In this document: one piece after another, positions 1 to 8,909 of the stretch | Layout: each line of letters opens with the position of its first letter | Numbering within the stretch: the first letter of the stretch is position 1 | DNA from: Vogesella aquatica | GTDB lineage: Bacteria > Pseudomonadota > Gammaproteobacteria > Burkholderiales > Chromobacteriaceae | DNA: 64,000 nucleotides | Direction: 5' to 3' | NCBI RefSeq assembly: GCF_028548455.1 | Contig: NZ_JAQQLF010000019.1 | Coordinates: 16,802 to 80,801, forward strand | The notes under the pieces: generated by a model | What the model was told of the DNA's origin: nothing | Seen by the model: only the letters and a program-made list of their open reading frames with translations | The model's database searches: none | Translations under genes and position numbers: made by a program

Positions 1-33
1 CAGTGCGTCCATTTGCCTGGGCAAGGAGCTGAC

Positions 34-837
34 ATGCTGATCAATGGTGTGCCGGCAGACCACCTGCCGGCCAGCGACCGTGGCCTGGCCTACGGCGACG
101 GCCTATACCGCACGCTGGAGGTGCTGGCTGGCCGGCCGCAGCTGTGGCGCTGGCAATGGCAAAGGTTGGCCGCAGACTGCGCCGCGCTGCGCCTGCCGTG
201 CCCGGACGAGGCGCTGCTGCTGGCCGAAATCGCCACCGTCTGCGCCGGCTTGCCGCGTGCGGTGGCCAAGGTGGTGCTGACACGGGGCAGCGGCCAACGT
301 GGCTACGCCATACCCGCGCAGGTGCAGCCCACCCGCATCGTCAGCGCTGCCGCCTGGGCCGGTTACCCGCCCGAGCGCGCCATGCACGGCATCACCGTGC
401 GCTGGTGCAACACACAGCTGGGTTTGCAGCCATTACTGGCGGGTATCAAGCACCTGAACCGGCTGGAAAACGTGCTGGCGCGCAGCGAGTGGGACGACCC
501 GGCGATTGCCGAAGGCCTGATGCTGGACAGCGATGGTACGGTAGTGGAAGGCACCATGAGCAACCTGTTCTGGGTGCGCGCAGGCCAGCTATATACGCCG
601 CCGCTGGACCGCTGCGGCGTGTCCGGCGCCATGCGTGCCTGCGTGATCGACACTGCGCACCAGCTGGGCATTGCCGTGACCGAGCAGCGCCTGCTGCCGG
701 CCGAGTTGCTGGCGGCCGACGAGGCTTTTGTCTGCAACAGCCTGGCCGGCATCTGGCCGCTACGCCAGCTTGATGGCCACACCTGGCAGGCGTGGCCGCT
801 TACCACCCGCCTGCAGCAGGCGCTGGCGGCGGGCTGA
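34..837 (+). CDS. pabC: aminodeoxychorismate lyase
   Basis: Class IV PLP enzyme that splits pyruvate from 4-amino-4-deoxychorismate to give p-aminobenzoate for folate synthesis in the cytoplasm. The 267-residue protein has the N-terminal LINGVP segment, the PLP lysine K139 in GIKHLNRLENV, and the phosphate-binding loop EGTMSNLF (172-179). The ATG at 34 is chosen because AAGGAG lies at 23-28; the frame is open to the window edge but has no better start. Other frames stop at 30-32 and 38-40, so the gene may be coupled to an upstream gene (pabB would be usual) whose tail fills the first 30 bases. Branched-chain or D-amino-acid aminotransferases share the fold and are the main alternative. An exact copy of the dispersed word AGGTTGGCCGCA lies at 163-174. 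Confidence 0.88.
   Translation: MLINGVPADHLPASDRGLAYGDGLYRTLEVLAGRPQLWRWQWQRLAADCAALRLPCPDEALLLAEIATVCAGLPRAVAKVVLTRGSGQRGYAIPAQVQPTRIVSAAAWAGYPPERAMHGITVRWCNTQLGLQPLLAGIKHLNRLENVLARSEWDDPAIAEGLMLDSDGTVVEGTMSNLFWVRAGQLYTPPLDRCGVSGAMRACVIDTAHQLGIAVTEQRLLPAELLAADEAFVCNSLAGIWPLRQLDGHTWQAWPLTTRLQQALAAG
163..174 (+). repeat. dispersed word AGGTTGGCCGCA (candidate DNA uptake sequence), family entry
   Basis: Hand count of exact 12-mers by start. Plus: 163, 3091, 3824, 28102, 38337, 43334, 46920. Minus (TGCGGCCAACCT): 1888, 19644, 22734, 29529, 53791, 60278, 62210. Eleven-base copies GGTTGGCCGCA or complement: 3223, 4744, 8965, 9530, 13749, 14828, 24103, 30017, 30630, 36068, 38172, 46936, 50333. Decamers only: 4262, 5450, 10131, 10284, 11050, 11710, 16312, 18861, 23772, 26909, 35115, 37147, 39152, 42090, 45154, 48186, 57419, 58472, 60265, 62643. 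Near copies differing at one end also occur (15138, 32592, 49110, 58287, 61108). Confidence 0.85.
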
Positions 838-848
838 TTAGCAACCGG

Positions 849-1073
849 CTATAAGCCTGCCCCATCCTGGGCTAGCCGAAAGCGCGCCACCATCTGCGGT
901 ATGCTGCCGGCCAGCTCTGCGACGGTGGCGCAGCTTCTCCCGGCCTTTTGCGCCATCTGTTCCATGCTGCGTGCCAGCAGCTGGTTGATGTCGCGCTGTT
1001 CATCCAGCGCTTTGCGGATGGCCTCCTGTTCCGCCCGTGTCCTGGCTGGCAGGCGGTCAACTGTGGCTAGCTG
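849..1073 (-). pseudogene. chemoreceptor-like C-terminal remnant
   Basis: The leftward frame is open for 74 codons with no start codon or ribosome binding site. It encodes a helical, Q/E/R-rich tail: ALDEQRDINQLLARSMEQ, then ATVAELAGSI and QMVARFRL. This resembles the end of the signalling helix and the flexible tail of methyl-accepting chemotaxis proteins. No HAMP or hairpin-tip sequence is present. Upstream the same frame is cut by one TGA (1074-1076) and then continues as proline- and glutamine-rich sequence to about 1278. I infer a decayed or truncated gene; the match is by eye and rests on a low-complexity helical pattern, so the family is uncertain. Confidence 0.4.
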
Positions 1074-1260
1074 TCATGCGTGGTTTGCCCCGGTGCCTGT
1101 CATTGCTGTGTGCCAGGCTTCCTGGTGTTGTGGCTGCTGCGTTGGCTGTTGTCGCGTGGGGCTGCCCTGCGGGCGGCGGCGGTGCGCCGGCGGGGCCGTG
1201 TCCATGCCGGGCTGAGTTCTTCCTCGGTCTGTTCCGGGTCGTGCCCGGTCGCCTTGCGCT

Positions 1261-1353
1261 TTACATCCCCGGCTTGGCCATCACGGCCATCAGCAGCAGG
1301 CTGCTGCCGAATGCGGCAAGCCGTTTCTGTCGACGGGTAAAGTGCTGATACAT
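1261..1353 (-). CDS. possible 30-residue peptide
   Basis: ATG at 1353-1351 is preceded by a very strong ribosome binding site (AGGGAGGTG on the minus strand, about 1357-1365). It opens a 30-codon frame starting MYQHFTRRQKRLAAFGSS, followed by a hydrophobic LLLMAVMA stretch and ending KPGM. The basic N-terminus and single hydrophobic segment would fit a small membrane peptide, or the intact start of a gene whose body is frameshifted just after it. No family recognised. The binding site is the main support. Confidence 0.35.
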   Translation of the reverse strand: MYQHFTRRQKRLAAFGSSLLLMAVMAKPGM

Positions 1354-1426
1354 GGCACACCTCCCTTTATCAGGCTGGGTGGTGACACCAGGGTTTGTAA
1401 GGTGGCGATTGAAAGGCCATCCTGTT

Positions 1427-1696
1427 TTAAATTTCTGTGAAACATTCGGCGTGCCGTGCCACACCCAGCCAGCTGGCATCGGTCGCCACGGCACGGCTTA
1501 GCGCTTGCTCTAGTGCTGCCAGGTCAGTCACCGGCTCGTAGATTTCCATCCAGGTGTGCGCATCGTCGCGACGTTGCAATAATCTGCCTTTTATCTGCAT
1601 TTCCGATGCTATCTGCGCCATTATTTTTCGAGAAGAGCACTCAAAAGACGGGAAATTGCCGTCAATGCGGTAATAGATGTACAGCGAAACAGACAT
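1427..1696 (-). CDS. DUF4936 family protein
   Basis: Small cytoplasmic protein of 89 residues starting MSVSLYIYYRID, with a later LLQRRDDAHTWMEIYEPV segment. The LYIYYR start and the TWMEIYE strand match my memory of DUF4936, a betaproteobacterial family of unknown function. The ATG at 1696 is preferred over an in-frame one six codons upstream because AAGAGGTG lies five bases before it. It runs leftward, divergent from tyrA with about 57 bases between the starts. No catalytic motif is visible. Confidence 0.65.
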   Translation of the reverse strand: MSVSLYIYYRIDGNFPSFECSSRKIMAQIASEMQIKGRLLQRRDDAHTWMEIYEPVTDLAALEQALSRAVATDASWLGVARHAECFTEI

Positions 1697-1753
1697 GATG
1701 CACCTCTTGGTCAAGCGGGAATGCGGTTATGATAACGGCTCTGACACACAGTA

Positions 1754-2659
1754 ATGGGCAATAGCATGCAGGCGGGTGAGGGCAGATTGACCCTGGTAGT
1801 GATAGGCGTGGGCCTGATTGGCGGCTCGTTTGCGCTGGCCTTGCGCCGCGCCGGCCGGGTGGCCAAGGTCATCGGGGTAGGGCGCTCTGCGGCCAACCTG
1901 CAGCGGGCCGTCGAGTTAGGTGTCATCGACGAGGCCAGCCACAGTGCGGCCGAGGCGGTACGCCACGCTGACGTGGTGCTGGTGGCCACGCCGGTAGGGC
2001 AGATGGGGCGCGTGTTTGCCGAGATCGCGCCGTACCTGCCGCCGCACTGCGTGGTGACCGATGGCGGCAGCACCAAGAGCGACGTGGTGGCGCTGATGCG
2101 CAGCCACCTGCCTGCCCACCTGGCCGGTTGCGTGCCGGCGCATCCGATTGCCGGCTCCGACCTGTCCGGTGCCGCCGCCGCGCAGTACGGCCTGTACGAT
2201 AACCGCCGCATCGTGGTGACACCGCTGCCGGAAACCCGCCCCGACGCGGCCCTGCTGGTGCGCGAGCTGTGGCAGGCCTGCGGCGCCCGTGTCTACGAGA
2301 TGAGCGCCGCCGAGCACGACGCCGTGTTTGCCACTGTCAGCCACCTGCCGCACCTGCTGGCCTTTGCCTACGTGGATACCATCGTGGCCAAGGCCGATGC
2401 CGCGCGCTGCTTCGATTTTGCCGCCACCGGCTTTCGCGACTTTACCCGTATTGCCGGCAGCCACCCCGAGATGTGGCGCGATATCGCATTGGCCAACCGC
2501 GACGCGCTGCTGGTGGAGCTGGACGCGTTCCAGGCTACCTTGGCCGCACTGCGGCAGGAGCTGGTGGCCGGCGACGCCGAGGCGATGACCACCCGCTTCG
2601 AGCGCGCCCGCGCAGCCCGCCAGCAATGGCAACAACACTTCAACCGGGGCAACGCATGA
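1754..2659 (+). CDS. tyrA: prephenate dehydrogenase
   Basis: Oxidatively decarboxylates prephenate (or arogenate) to the hydroxyphenyl precursor of tyrosine. The 301-residue protein starts with an NAD(P)-binding Rossmann fold (GVGLIGG, 18-24) and carries the family signature [10 protein letters not shown] (130-139), whose histidine is catalytic in TyrA enzymes. The helical dimer domain with [10 protein letters not shown] and GFRDFTRIA follows. There is no fused chorismate mutase or ACT domain. No clear ribosome binding site is seen; ATG 1766 (residue 5) is an alternative start. The stop overlaps the next ATG (ATGA), so the two genes are coupled. An exact reverse copy of the dispersed word is at 1888-1899. 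Confidence 0.92.
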   Translation: MGNSMQAGEGRLTLVVIGVGLIGGSFALALRRAGRVAKVIGVGRSAANLQRAVELGVIDEASHSAAEAVRHADVVLVATPVGQMGRVFAEIAPYLPPHCVVTDGGSTKSDVVALMRSHLPAHLAGCVPAHPIAGSDLSGAAAAQYGLYDNRRIVVTPLPETRPDAALLVRELWQACGARVYEMSAAEHDAVFATVSHLPHLLAFAYVDTIVAKADAARCFDFAATGFRDFTRIAGSHPEMWRDIALANRDALLVELDAFQATLAALRQELVAGDAEAMTTRFERARAARQQWQQHFNRGNA

Positions 2660-3114
2660 CGATCTGGGTAGACGCCGACGCCTGTCCGGCGGTGATCAAG
2701 GAAATTCTGTTTCGCGCCGCCGACCGTACTGGTACGGCTACTGTGCTGGTGGCCAACCAGCTGCTGCGCGTGCCGCCGTCGCCGCATATACGCGCTGTGC
2801 AAGTACCAGCCGGTTTCGACGTGGCCGACAACCATATCGCACAGCAGGCGCAGCCGGGCGATATCGTGGTGACCGCCGACATCCCGCTGGCGGCGCAAGT
2901 GGTAGCCAAAGGCGCGCTGGCGCTGAACCCGCGCGGCGAGCTGTACAGCGACGCCACCATCCGCGAGGCGCTGGCGCTGCGCAATTTCATGACCGAGCTG
3001 CGTGATAGCGGGGTACAGACCGGCGGCCCGGCCGCCTTCAGCCAGCGCGACCGCCAGGCGTTTGGCGCCCAGCTGGACAAGCTGCTGCAAAGGTTGGCCG
3101 CAGGCCGCCGCTAA
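2656..3114 (+). CDS. UPF0178 (YaiI/YqxD, DUF188) protein
   Basis: 152-residue member of the YaiI/YqxD family, a PIN-like NYN fold whose function is unknown. The acidic start VDADACP (5-11) and the TADIPLA strand provide the clustered aspartates expected of a metal-dependent nuclease fold. The start ATG overlaps the tyrA stop by four bases. The last codons (RLAAGRR) are built from an exact copy of the dispersed word AGGTTGGCCGCA at 3091-3102. Confidence 0.88.
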   Translation: MTIWVDADACPAVIKEILFRAADRTGTATVLVANQLLRVPPSPHIRAVQVPAGFDVADNHIAQQAQPGDIVVTADIPLAAQVVAKGALALNPRGELYSDATIREALALRNFMTELRDSGVQTGGPAAFSQRDRQAFGAQLDKLLQRLAAGRR

Positions 3115-3133
3115 GCCCCCGTTTTGCCGTGTC

Positions 3134-3718
3134 ATGGACACCTTGTCTTTACCTGCCACACTTGCCGACCTGCGGGTATTGCCCTTGCAAGCCGCTGACA
3201 TCCCGGCGCTGCAGGCATTCTATGCGGCCAACCCGCTGTATTTCGAGGCGACGGGCGGCGAGCCAGCGCAGCCCGCTGCTGCCGAGGCCGACTTTCATGC
3301 CAGGCCACCGCCCGACATGCCGTACCGGCAGCGCTGGCTACTGGCGCTGTGCGATGAGCATGGGCAATGGCAGGCGGTAGTGGAAGTGCTTGCCGGGCTG
3401 CTGCTACCGCAGGCGTGGCATATCGCGCTGTTTATGGTGGATGCGCGCCATCACGGCCAGGGCTTGGCCGCGCAGCTGTATAACGCGCTGGAAGCGTGGG
3501 CGCTGGCCCGTGGTGCGTATTGGCTGCGCCTGGGCGTGGTGATGGGGCACAGCCGTGCCGAGCGCTTCTGGCTGCGGCAGGGTTTTGTTGAGGTCACGCA
3601 GCGCCACGCTGTGCAGATGGGGCGGCGCAGTAACAGCCTGCGGGTGATGCTGAAACCGCTACGCAGCAGTGTGGCAGCCTACCTGCAGCAGGTGCCGCGC
3701 GACCGGCCTCAGGCCTGA
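3134..3718 (+). CDS. GNAT family N-acetyltransferase
   Basis: 194-residue acetyl-CoA-dependent N-acyltransferase of unknown substrate. The core reads WHIALFMVDARHHGQGLA, where HHGQGLA stands for the Q/R-x-x-G-x-G/A pyrophosphate loop, and later HSRAERFWLRQGFVEV, the typical last helix and strand. The ATG at 3134 is the first in frame after the yaiI stop. The gene converges on the MazG-like gene and the two stops overlap by about ten bases. An 11/12 copy of the dispersed word sits at 3223-3233. Confidence 0.8.
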   Translation: MDTLSLPATLADLRVLPLQAADIPALQAFYAANPLYFEATGGEPAQPAAAEADFHARPPPDMPYRQRWLLALCDEHGQWQAVVEVLAGLLLPQAWHIALFMVDARHHGQGLAAQLYNALEAWALARGAYWLRLGVVMGHSRAERFWLRQGFVEVTQRHAVQMGRRSNSLRVMLKPLRSSVAAYLQQVPRDRPQA

Positions 3719-4131
3719 GACGCCGCGCGGATCACGCCGACTTTGTCTGCCGGCTGCCAGCCTGCCGGTTTCAGCAGCTTGCCGTCGGCGCGGCGCAGTA
3801 CCTGGCCGTCCACGCACTTGGCCAGGTTGGCCGCATGGATGGCGTCGAACATCGCCTGCAGCGGCAAGCCCTGCGACAGCAGTAGCCCGCACAACACGTT
3901 CAGCACATCCACCCCCTCGGCAGCCAGTTCGGCTTGCAGCTGCTGCTGCGTGGCGGCGTCGGCCTGCGGCATGGCCTGGTAGTCGGCCAGCGCGGTCTGG
4001 AATTCCTGCCATTCCTCTTGCAGCATGGTCTGCCACATCGCTAATGCCTGCGGCTGGAAGCTGGGGGTGTCGGGGGCGGCCATGTCGAAGCGCTGCATGA
4101 AGTCGCGGCGCACAGCAAACGGGTTGTTCAT
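3709..4131 (-). CDS. MazG-like / PRA-PH-like nucleotide pyrophosphohydrolase
   Basis: 140-residue all-alpha NTP pyrophosphatase-like protein. It keeps the metal-binding pattern of the MazG superfamily: EEWQE (39-43), then EGVDVLN (72-78) with the D and N that ligate magnesium. The family hydrolyses non-canonical or excess NTPs to the monophosphate plus pyrophosphate. The C-terminal half (HAANLAKCVDG, LRRADGKLLKPAGW) matches the phage and bacterial PRA-PH-like branch rather than true MazG or HisE. ATG 4131 is chosen because it starts the conserved region; an upstream frame to 4203 looks non-coding. An exact dispersed word is at 3824-3835. Confidence 0.72.
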   Translation of the reverse strand: MNNPFAVRRDFMQRFDMAAPDTPSFQPQALAMWQTMLQEEWQEFQTALADYQAMPQADAATQQQLQAELAAEGVDVLNVLCGLLLSQGLPLQAMFDAIHAANLAKCVDGQVLRRADGKLLKPAGWQPADKVGVIRAASQA

Positions 4132-4206
4132 TATCTTGTGTCTTGTAGTTCTGTTGGTGGCATATTTTGTGTTTTTTGTGGTTTGCTGGCAAGGCGTAGC
4201 CATGAA

Positions 4207-4234
4207 AAAACCGCTGCGGCGAGGCAGCGGTTTT
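4207..4234 (-). terminator. rho-independent terminator of aroA
   Basis: Perfect 11-bp stem AAAACCGCTGC / GCAGCGGTTTT with a six-base loop at 4218-4223. Read leftward it ends in a run of T (plus-strand A at 4205-4210), just past the aroA stop. Confidence 0.85.
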
Positions 4235-4255
4235 GGGCTGGCGGCTGGTGCGACT

Positions 4256-5548
4256 TCAGCCTGCGGCCAACTTGCCCAGTACCTCGAAATAGTCGGGGAA
4301 GGTCTTGGCCACGCATTTCGGGTCGTTGATCACCACCGGGGTGCCCAGCAGCGCCACCAGCGAGAAGCACATCGCCATGCGGTGGTCGTCGTAGGTGTCG
4401 ATTTCGGCGTTGGCAGTCAGCTGCGCCGGCGGCGTCACGCTGATGCTGTCCTGCGTTTCCACCACGCTGGCGCCTACCTTGCGCAGCTCGGTGGCCATGG
4501 CCGCCAGGCGGTCGGTTTCCTTCACGCGCCAGCTTTCCACGTTACGGATGGTGGTGGTGCCGTTGGCGGCCAGCGCGGCCACGGCGATGGTCATCGCCGC
4601 ATCCGGAATGTGGTTGAGGTCCACGTCGATGGCCTGCAGGCCGCCGGCCGGGGCGCGGGCCTCGATCCAGTTGTCGCCCATGGTGATCTCGGCGCCCATC
4701 AGCGCCAGCGCGTCGGCAAACTTCACGTCGCCCTGGATGCTGCTGCGGCCAACCCCCTCCACGCGTACCGGGCCGCCGGCCAGCGCGCCAGCCGCCAGGA
4801 AGTAGGATGCGCTGGAAGCGTCGCCTTCCACGTGAATGTCGCCGGGGCTGGTGTAACGTTGGCCGCGCGCGATGGTGAAGCGCTGCCAGCCGTCACGCTG
4901 TACTTGCACGCCAAAGCGCGCCATCAGGTTCAGGGTGATTTCGATATACGGTTTGGAAATCAGCTCGCCCACCACCTCGATGGTGACGTCTTCGCCGGTG
5001 AGCGGCAGCGCCATCAGCAGGGCGGTGAGGAACTGGCTGGAGACATTGCCTTTTACCGGGATGACCTGGCCGGCGTTCAGGCTGGCCGGCTTGATCTGCA
5101 GCGGCGGGTAGCCGTCGTTGCCCAGGTAGTCGATATCGGCACCGGCCACGCGCAGCGCGTCCACCAGGTCGCCGATCGGGCGTTCGTGCATGCGCGGTAC
5201 GCCGTGCAGGTGGTAGCGGCCCTGCATCAGCGCCAGCGCGGCGGTGAGCGGGCGAAAAGCCGTGCCGGCGTTGCCCAGGAACAGGTCGGCGTCTTTCACG
5301 CTAAAGGCACCGCCGGTGCCATGCACCAGGAAGTCGCGGCTATCGCCTTGCTGCTCGACGCGCACGCCCAGTGTGGCCAGTGCTTCCAGCATGCGGCGGA
5401 TGTCGTCGGAGTCCAGCAGGTCGCGCACCAGCGTGCTGCCTTCGGCCAGTGCGGCCAACAGCAGGGTGCGGTTGGAAATGCTCTTGGAGCCGGGCAGTTT
5501 GATGCGGCCGGCCAGCGGGCCAATGGGCTGTAGATGTAGTTGTTCCAT
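4256..5548 (-). CDS. aroA: 3-phosphoshikimate 1-carboxyvinyltransferase (EPSP synthase)
   Basis: Sixth step of the shikimate pathway: transfers enolpyruvate from PEP to shikimate-3-phosphate. The 430-residue protein has the class I layout with two inside-out alpha/beta domains. Visible signatures are PGSKSISNR (19-27, substrate lysine K22), [10 protein letters not shown] (92-101, the PEP-binding loop), the DAAMT segment carrying the catalytic aspartate, and [11 protein letters not shown] near residue 340. Ala in [10 protein letters not shown] is the usual glyphosate-sensitive state of class I enzymes. The start ATG at 5548 opens MEQLHL; the ribosome binding site is weak. It is divergent from cmk. 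Words related to the dispersed repeat lie at 4262, 4744 and 5450. Confidence 0.95.
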   Translation of the reverse strand: MEQLHLQPIGPLAGRIKLPGSKSISNRTLLLAALAEGSTLVRDLLDSDDIRRMLEALATLGVRVEQQGDSRDFLVHGTGGAFSVKDADLFLGNAGTAFRPLTAALALMQGRYHLHGVPRMHERPIGDLVDALRVAGADIDYLGNDGYPPLQIKPASLNAGQVIPVKGNVSSQFLTALLMALPLTGEDVTIEVVGELISKPYIEITLNLMARFGVQVQRDGWQRFTIARGQRYTSPGDIHVEGDASSASYFLAAGALAGGPVRVEGVGRSSIQGDVKFADALALMGAEITMGDNWIEARAPAGGLQAIDVDLNHIPDAAMTIAVAALAANGTTTIRNVESWRVKETDRLAAMATELRKVGASVVETQDSISVTPPAQLTANAEIDTYDDHRMAMCFSLVALLGTPVVINDPKCVAKTFPDYFEVLGKLAAG

Positions 5549-5692
5549 GATGTTCTTGTCTGTTTTGCTGCAGGGCAGGGCCCTGCCGGGTGATCTCGGC
5601 AACGACTGTACCCGTATTGTGCGCTGCCACGCAAACGCCTCTTTTTGTACTGCTTGCGCTACAATTGCCGGTTTTGATTCAAGGTCTTCGCC

Positions 5693-6367
5693 ATGCCTAC
5701 GCTCAAACCCGTCATTACCATCGACGGCCCTTCCGCTTCCGGCAAGGGCACCGTGGCTGCCCTGGTGGCACAGCAGCTGGGGCTGCATTATCTGGATTCC
5801 GGCGCCCTGTACCGCCTGACGGCGCTGTATGCGCTGCGCGAAGGCGTCAGCTGGGAAGACGAGCAGAACGTGGCGCGCCTGGCAGCCCAGCTGCCGGCGT
5901 CTTTTCACGACGATAAAGCCTGGCTGGGCGAAGCCGATGTGAGTGCGGCCATTCGTGCCGAAGATATCGGCATGGGTGCCTCGAAAGTGGCCGCGCTGCC
6001 GGCTGTGCGTGCCGCGCTGCTGACCCGTCAACGCGACTTTCTGGTGCCGCCAGGCCTGGTGGCCGACGGCCGCGATATGGGCTCGGTGGTGTTTCCGCGT
6101 GCGGAATTGAAGGTTTTTCTGACCGCATCAGCCGAAGTTCGTGCTGAACGACGCTATAAGCAGTTGATCGCAAAAGGGGAATCTGCTAACCTCGTCCAGA
6201 TTCAGCAGGATATTTCCGATCGTGACGCGCGCGACGCGGCACGGGCGGTTGCCCCGCTAAGACAAGAGCCGGATGCCCACTTGCTGGACACCTCGGACCT
6301 GACCATCGAACAAGCGGTGGGGCAGGTACTGTCGTGGTTCGACAAGGCCCGTGGCACCGGCCATTAA
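5693..6367 (+). CDS. cmk: cytidylate kinase
   Basis: Phosphorylates CMP and dCMP with ATP. The 224-residue P-loop kinase has GPSASGKGT at 12-20, the [11 protein letters not shown]-binding segment, the [10 protein letters not shown] motif and a lid with RYKQL. It is followed by rpsA on the same strand, the classic cmk-rpsA order. A TACAAT box lies at 5660-5665 upstream but without a convincing -35. Start ATG 5693 opens [14 protein letters not shown], the usual N-terminus. Confidence 0.95.
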   Translation: MPTLKPVITIDGPSASGKGTVAALVAQQLGLHYLDSGALYRLTALYALREGVSWEDEQNVARLAAQLPASFHDDKAWLGEADVSAAIRAEDIGMGASKVAALPAVRAALLTRQRDFLVPPGLVADGRDMGSVVFPRAELKVFLTASAEVRAERRYKQLIAKGESANLVQIQQDISDRDARDAARAVAPLRQEPDAHLLDTSDLTIEQAVGQVLSWFDKARGTGH

Positions 6368-6379
6368 TTTTTTGTAAGC

Positions 6380-6409
6380 CGCCGTCTGTCATACCTTGCG
6401 CTGACGGCG
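6380..6409 (+). promoter_or_regulatory. hairpin in the rpsA leader
   Basis: Inverted repeat CGCCGTC / GACGGCG (6380-6386 and 6403-6409) with a 16-base loop, about 50 bases before the rpsA start. It has no T run, so it is not an ordinary terminator. S1 represses its own translation in other proteobacteria through a structured leader; that role here is inference. Confidence 0.35.
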
Positions 6410-6461
6410 TATGAAAAACCTAACCCTGCGTGACGCAAGGCATGCCTGAGAGTTACATCTG

Positions 6462-8159
6462 ATGACTACCCTCGTTATGGATAGCTTCGCCGCCCTGTTC
6501 GAAGAGAGCTTGGCTCTGCAAGAAATGCGTGCTGGTGAAGTAATCACCGCTGAAGTCGTTGGCATCGATTCCAACTTCGTGACCGTTAACGCCGGCCTGA
6601 AGTCCGAATCCCTGATCCCGGTTGAAGAGTTCAAGAACGACAACGGCCAAGTTGAAGTTGCCATCGGCGATTTCGTTACTGTTGCGATCGACTCCCTGGA
6701 AAACGGCTTTGGCGAAACCAAGCTCTCCCGTGAAAAAGCCAAACGTCTGGCTGCATGGGTTGACCTGGAAGAGGCTCTGGAAGCTGGCAAGATCCTGTCC
6801 GGCGTTATCAGCGGCAAAGTCAAAGGTGGCCTGACCGTTATGGTTAACGGCATCCGCGCCTTCCTGCCGGGTTCCCTGGTTGACGTACGTCCGGTGAAAG
6901 ACACCACTCCGTACGAAGGCAAAGAAGTTGAGTTCAAGGTTATCAAGCTGGACCGCAAGCGTAACAACGTTGTTGTTTCCCGCCGCGCTGTTCTGGAAGA
7001 AACCCTGGGCGAAGAGCGCAAAGCGCTGCTGGAAACCCTGCGTGAAGGTGCCATCATCAAAGGTATCGTCAAGAACATCACCGACTACGGTGCGTTCGTT
7101 GACCTGGGCGGTATCGATGGCCTGCTGCACATCACCGACCTGGCATGGCGCCGCGTGAAGCACCCGTCCGAAGTTCTGGCCGTGGGCGACGAAGTTGAAG
7201 CCAAGGTACTGAAGTTCGACCAAGAGAAGAACCGTGTATCCCTGGGTCTGAAGCAACTGGGCGAAGATCCGTGGGTGGGCCTGTCCCGTCGTTACCCGTC
7301 CGGCACCCGTCTGTTCGGCAAGGTAACCAACCTGACCGACTACGGCGCGTTCGTGGAAATCGAACAAGGCATCGAAGGCCTGGTACACGTGTCCGAAATG
7401 GACTGGACCAACAAGAACGTACACCCGTCCAAGGTAGTTCAGGTTGGCGACGAAGTTGAAGTGATGATCCTGGAAATCGACGAAGACCGTCGTCGTATCA
7501 GCCTGGGCATGAAACAGTGCCAGGCTAACCCATGGAACGAGTTCGCTGACAACTTCAAGAAAGGCGACAAGCTGAAAGGCGCGATCAAGTCGATCACCGA
7601 TTTCGGCGTGTTCGTTGGCCTGCCTGGCGGTATCGACGGCCTGGTACACCTGTCCGACCTGTCCTGGAACGAAACCGGCGAAGACGCTGTGCGCAAGTTC
7701 AAGAAGGGTGACGAGGTTGAAGCCATCGTTCTGTCCATCGACGTGGAAAAAGAGCGTATCTCCCTGGGCATCAAACAGCTGGAAGGCGATCCGTTCAACA
7801 ACTACGTAGCCATGAACGACAAAGGCGCGCTGGTTAAAGGTACCGTGAAGACCGTTGACGCCAAAGGCGCCGCCGTGACGCTGGACACCGACGTTGAAGG
7901 CTACCTGCGTGCTTCCGAACTGTCCCGCGACCGCGTTGAAGACGCTCGCTCGGTTCTGAAAGAAGGCGACGAAGTTGAGGCTGTGATCATTGCTGTTGAT
8001 CGCAAGTCCCGCGCTATCAGCCTGTCGATCAAAGCCAAGGACGCACAGGAAGAGAAAGCTGCCATGTCCGCTATCGGCGCTGGCGACTCCAACGTGTCCG
8101 CTGGTACCACCAGCCTGGGCGCGCTGCTGAAAGCTAAACTGTCCGGCGGCAACGAATAA
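6462..8159 (+). CDS. rpsA: 30S ribosomal protein S1
   Basis: 565-residue RNA-binding ribosomal protein that unwinds mRNA and docks it on the 30S subunit. Six S1 (OB-fold) repeats follow one another from about residue 24 to 525; repeats 3-6 show the GxVxxxxxYGAFV / HxSxxxW signature ([40 protein letters not shown]). ATG 6462 gives [18 protein letters not shown] 6477 (MDSFAAL) is a shorter option. Codon use differs from the neighbours (many GTT, GCT and GGT codons), as expected for a highly expressed gene, and the gene contains no copy of the dispersed word. Confidence 0.97.
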   Translation: MTTLVMDSFAALFEESLALQEMRAGEVITAEVVGIDSNFVTVNAGLKSESLIPVEEFKNDNGQVEVAIGDFVTVAIDSLENGFGETKLSREKAKRLAAWVDLEEALEAGKILSGVISGKVKGGLTVMVNGIRAFLPGSLVDVRPVKDTTPYEGKEVEFKVIKLDRKRNNVVVSRRAVLEETLGEERKALLETLREGAIIKGIVKNITDYGAFVDLGGIDGLLHITDLAWRRVKHPSEVLAVGDEVEAKVLKFDQEKNRVSLGLKQLGEDPWVGLSRRYPSGTRLFGKVTNLTDYGAFVEIEQGIEGLVHVSEMDWTNKNVHPSKVVQVGDEVEVMILEIDEDRRRISLGMKQCQANPWNEFADNFKKGDKLKGAIKSITDFGVFVGLPGGIDGLVHLSDLSWNETGEDAVRKFKKGDEVEAIVLSIDVEKERISLGIKQLEGDPFNNYVAMNDKGALVKGTVKTVDAKGAAVTLDTDVEGYLRASELSRDRVEDARSVLKEGDEVEAVIIAVDRKSRAISLSIKAKDAQEEKAAMSAIGAGDSNVSAGTTSLGALLKAKLSGGNE

Positions 8160-8168
8160 GTGATGGAC

Positions 8169-8462
8169 ATGACCAAATCTGAGCTTATAGCGAGGCTTGC
8201 CGAGCGTTATCCTCAGTTGGTCGCCAAAGATGCTGAGCTGGCTGTTAAAACCATTCTGGATGCAATGGCCAGCAGCTTGGCAAAAGGGCAGCGGATCGAA
8301 ATCCGCGGTTTTGGTAGCTTCGATCTGAACTACCGTCCGCCGCGGATGGGCCGCAATCCCAAGTCTGGCTCCAGCGTTGTCGTTCCTGAGAAATACGTGC
8401 CTCACTTCAAGGCAGGTAAAGAACTGAGAGAGCGGGTTGATCTGACCGGTTCGAACGACTAA
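8169..8462 (+). CDS. ihfB: integration host factor subunit beta
   Basis: 97-residue DNA-bending protein, partner of IhfA in nucleoid organisation, recombination and sigma54-type activation. It has the HU/IHF fold with [10 protein letters not shown], the beta arm proline region GRNPKSG, and [14 protein letters not shown] at the end. ATG 8169 gives [10 protein letters not shown], the family's conserved N-terminus; ATG 8163 two codons upstream is possible. It begins ten bases after rpsA, with which it is normally co-transcribed, and is followed by a strong terminator. Confidence 0.95.
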   Translation: MTKSELIARLAERYPQLVAKDAELAVKTILDAMASSLAKGQRIEIRGFGSFDLNYRPPRMGRNPKSGSSVVVPEKYVPHFKAGKELRERVDLTGSND

Positions 8463-8484
8463 GCAGTTTTTTTGCCTGTCCCAA

Positions 8485-8516
8485 AGCGCCGCAGCTTGTC
8501 TGCGGCGCTTTTTTTA
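8485..8516 (+). terminator. rho-independent terminator after ihfB
   Basis: Perfect 10-bp stem AGCGCCGCAG / CTGCGGCGCT (8485-8494, 8500-8509), loop CTTGT, then seven T. Confidence 0.92.
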
Positions 8517-8587
8517 TCTGCGCTTTACTTGGGAGGGGTGTCGCTTTCGTTTAAACTTGCAGCATTGCGACGATGCGAAAGCCCCCG

Positions 8588-8878
8588 ATGCGTTATCTCT
8601 TCCGCTTGTTTGAGCTGCTCGTACTGGTGTTGTTGATTGCCGTTACCGTGCAAAACAGCGCTGTAGTGGAATTCAAGCTGTTCTTTGGCCAGACCTGGCA
8701 AGCCCCGCTGATTCTGCTGTTGCTGATCTTCTTTGTGGCCGGTGCCCTGATTGGCCTGGTGGCTACGTTTGCCTATTCCCTGCGCGTACGCCGCGAGCTG
8801 TCGCAGCTCAAAAAAGAGCTGCGCTCGCGCCAGAGTAGCAAAGTGGTGGTTGACCCCAGCGATGCCCTGGCTGACTAA
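8588..8878 (+). CDS. lapA: LapA family (DUF1049) inner-membrane protein
   Basis: 96-residue protein with two transmembrane helices (about 8-26 and 42-64) separated by a short loop with VVEFKLFFGQ, then a basic coiled-coil-like tail (RVRRELSQLKKELRSR). This is the lipopolysaccharide assembly protein LapA/YciS layout. The downstream lapB confirms it; in E. coli the LapA-LapB pair controls LpxC proteolysis by FtsH and so lipopolysaccharide supply. ATG 8588 is preferred because GAAAG sits seven bases before it; ATG 8573 adds five residues and has no binding site. Confidence 0.85.
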   Translation: MRYLFRLFELLVLVLLIAVTVQNSAVVEFKLFFGQTWQAPLILLLLIFFVAGALIGLVATFAYSLRVRRELSQLKKELRSRQSSKVVVDPSDALAD

Positions 8879-8909
8879 GCCGTCCTGTTTTTTGCCCCGA
8901 GGTTGAATT

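Noticed and set aside
163..174. Repeated word as the known Neisseria DUS or Pasteurellaceae USS
   Set aside because: The sequence differs from the described DUS dialects I recall (all with a CTG core) and from the USS cores AAGTGCGGT and ACAAGCGGT.
1074..1076. In-frame TGA as a selenocysteine codon
   Set aside because: No selenoprotein family match, no SECIS-like hairpin sought or seen, and the surrounding frame looks decayed.
4025..5533. Rightward 502-codon open frame
   Set aside because: It lies antiparallel to aroA, which has all EPSP synthase motifs; the frame is His/Gln/Arg-rich as expected for the complement of a GC-rich gene.
6453..8405. Leftward 650-codon open frame
   Set aside because: Antisense of rpsA and ihfB; low-complexity product mirrors the codon bias of the real genes.
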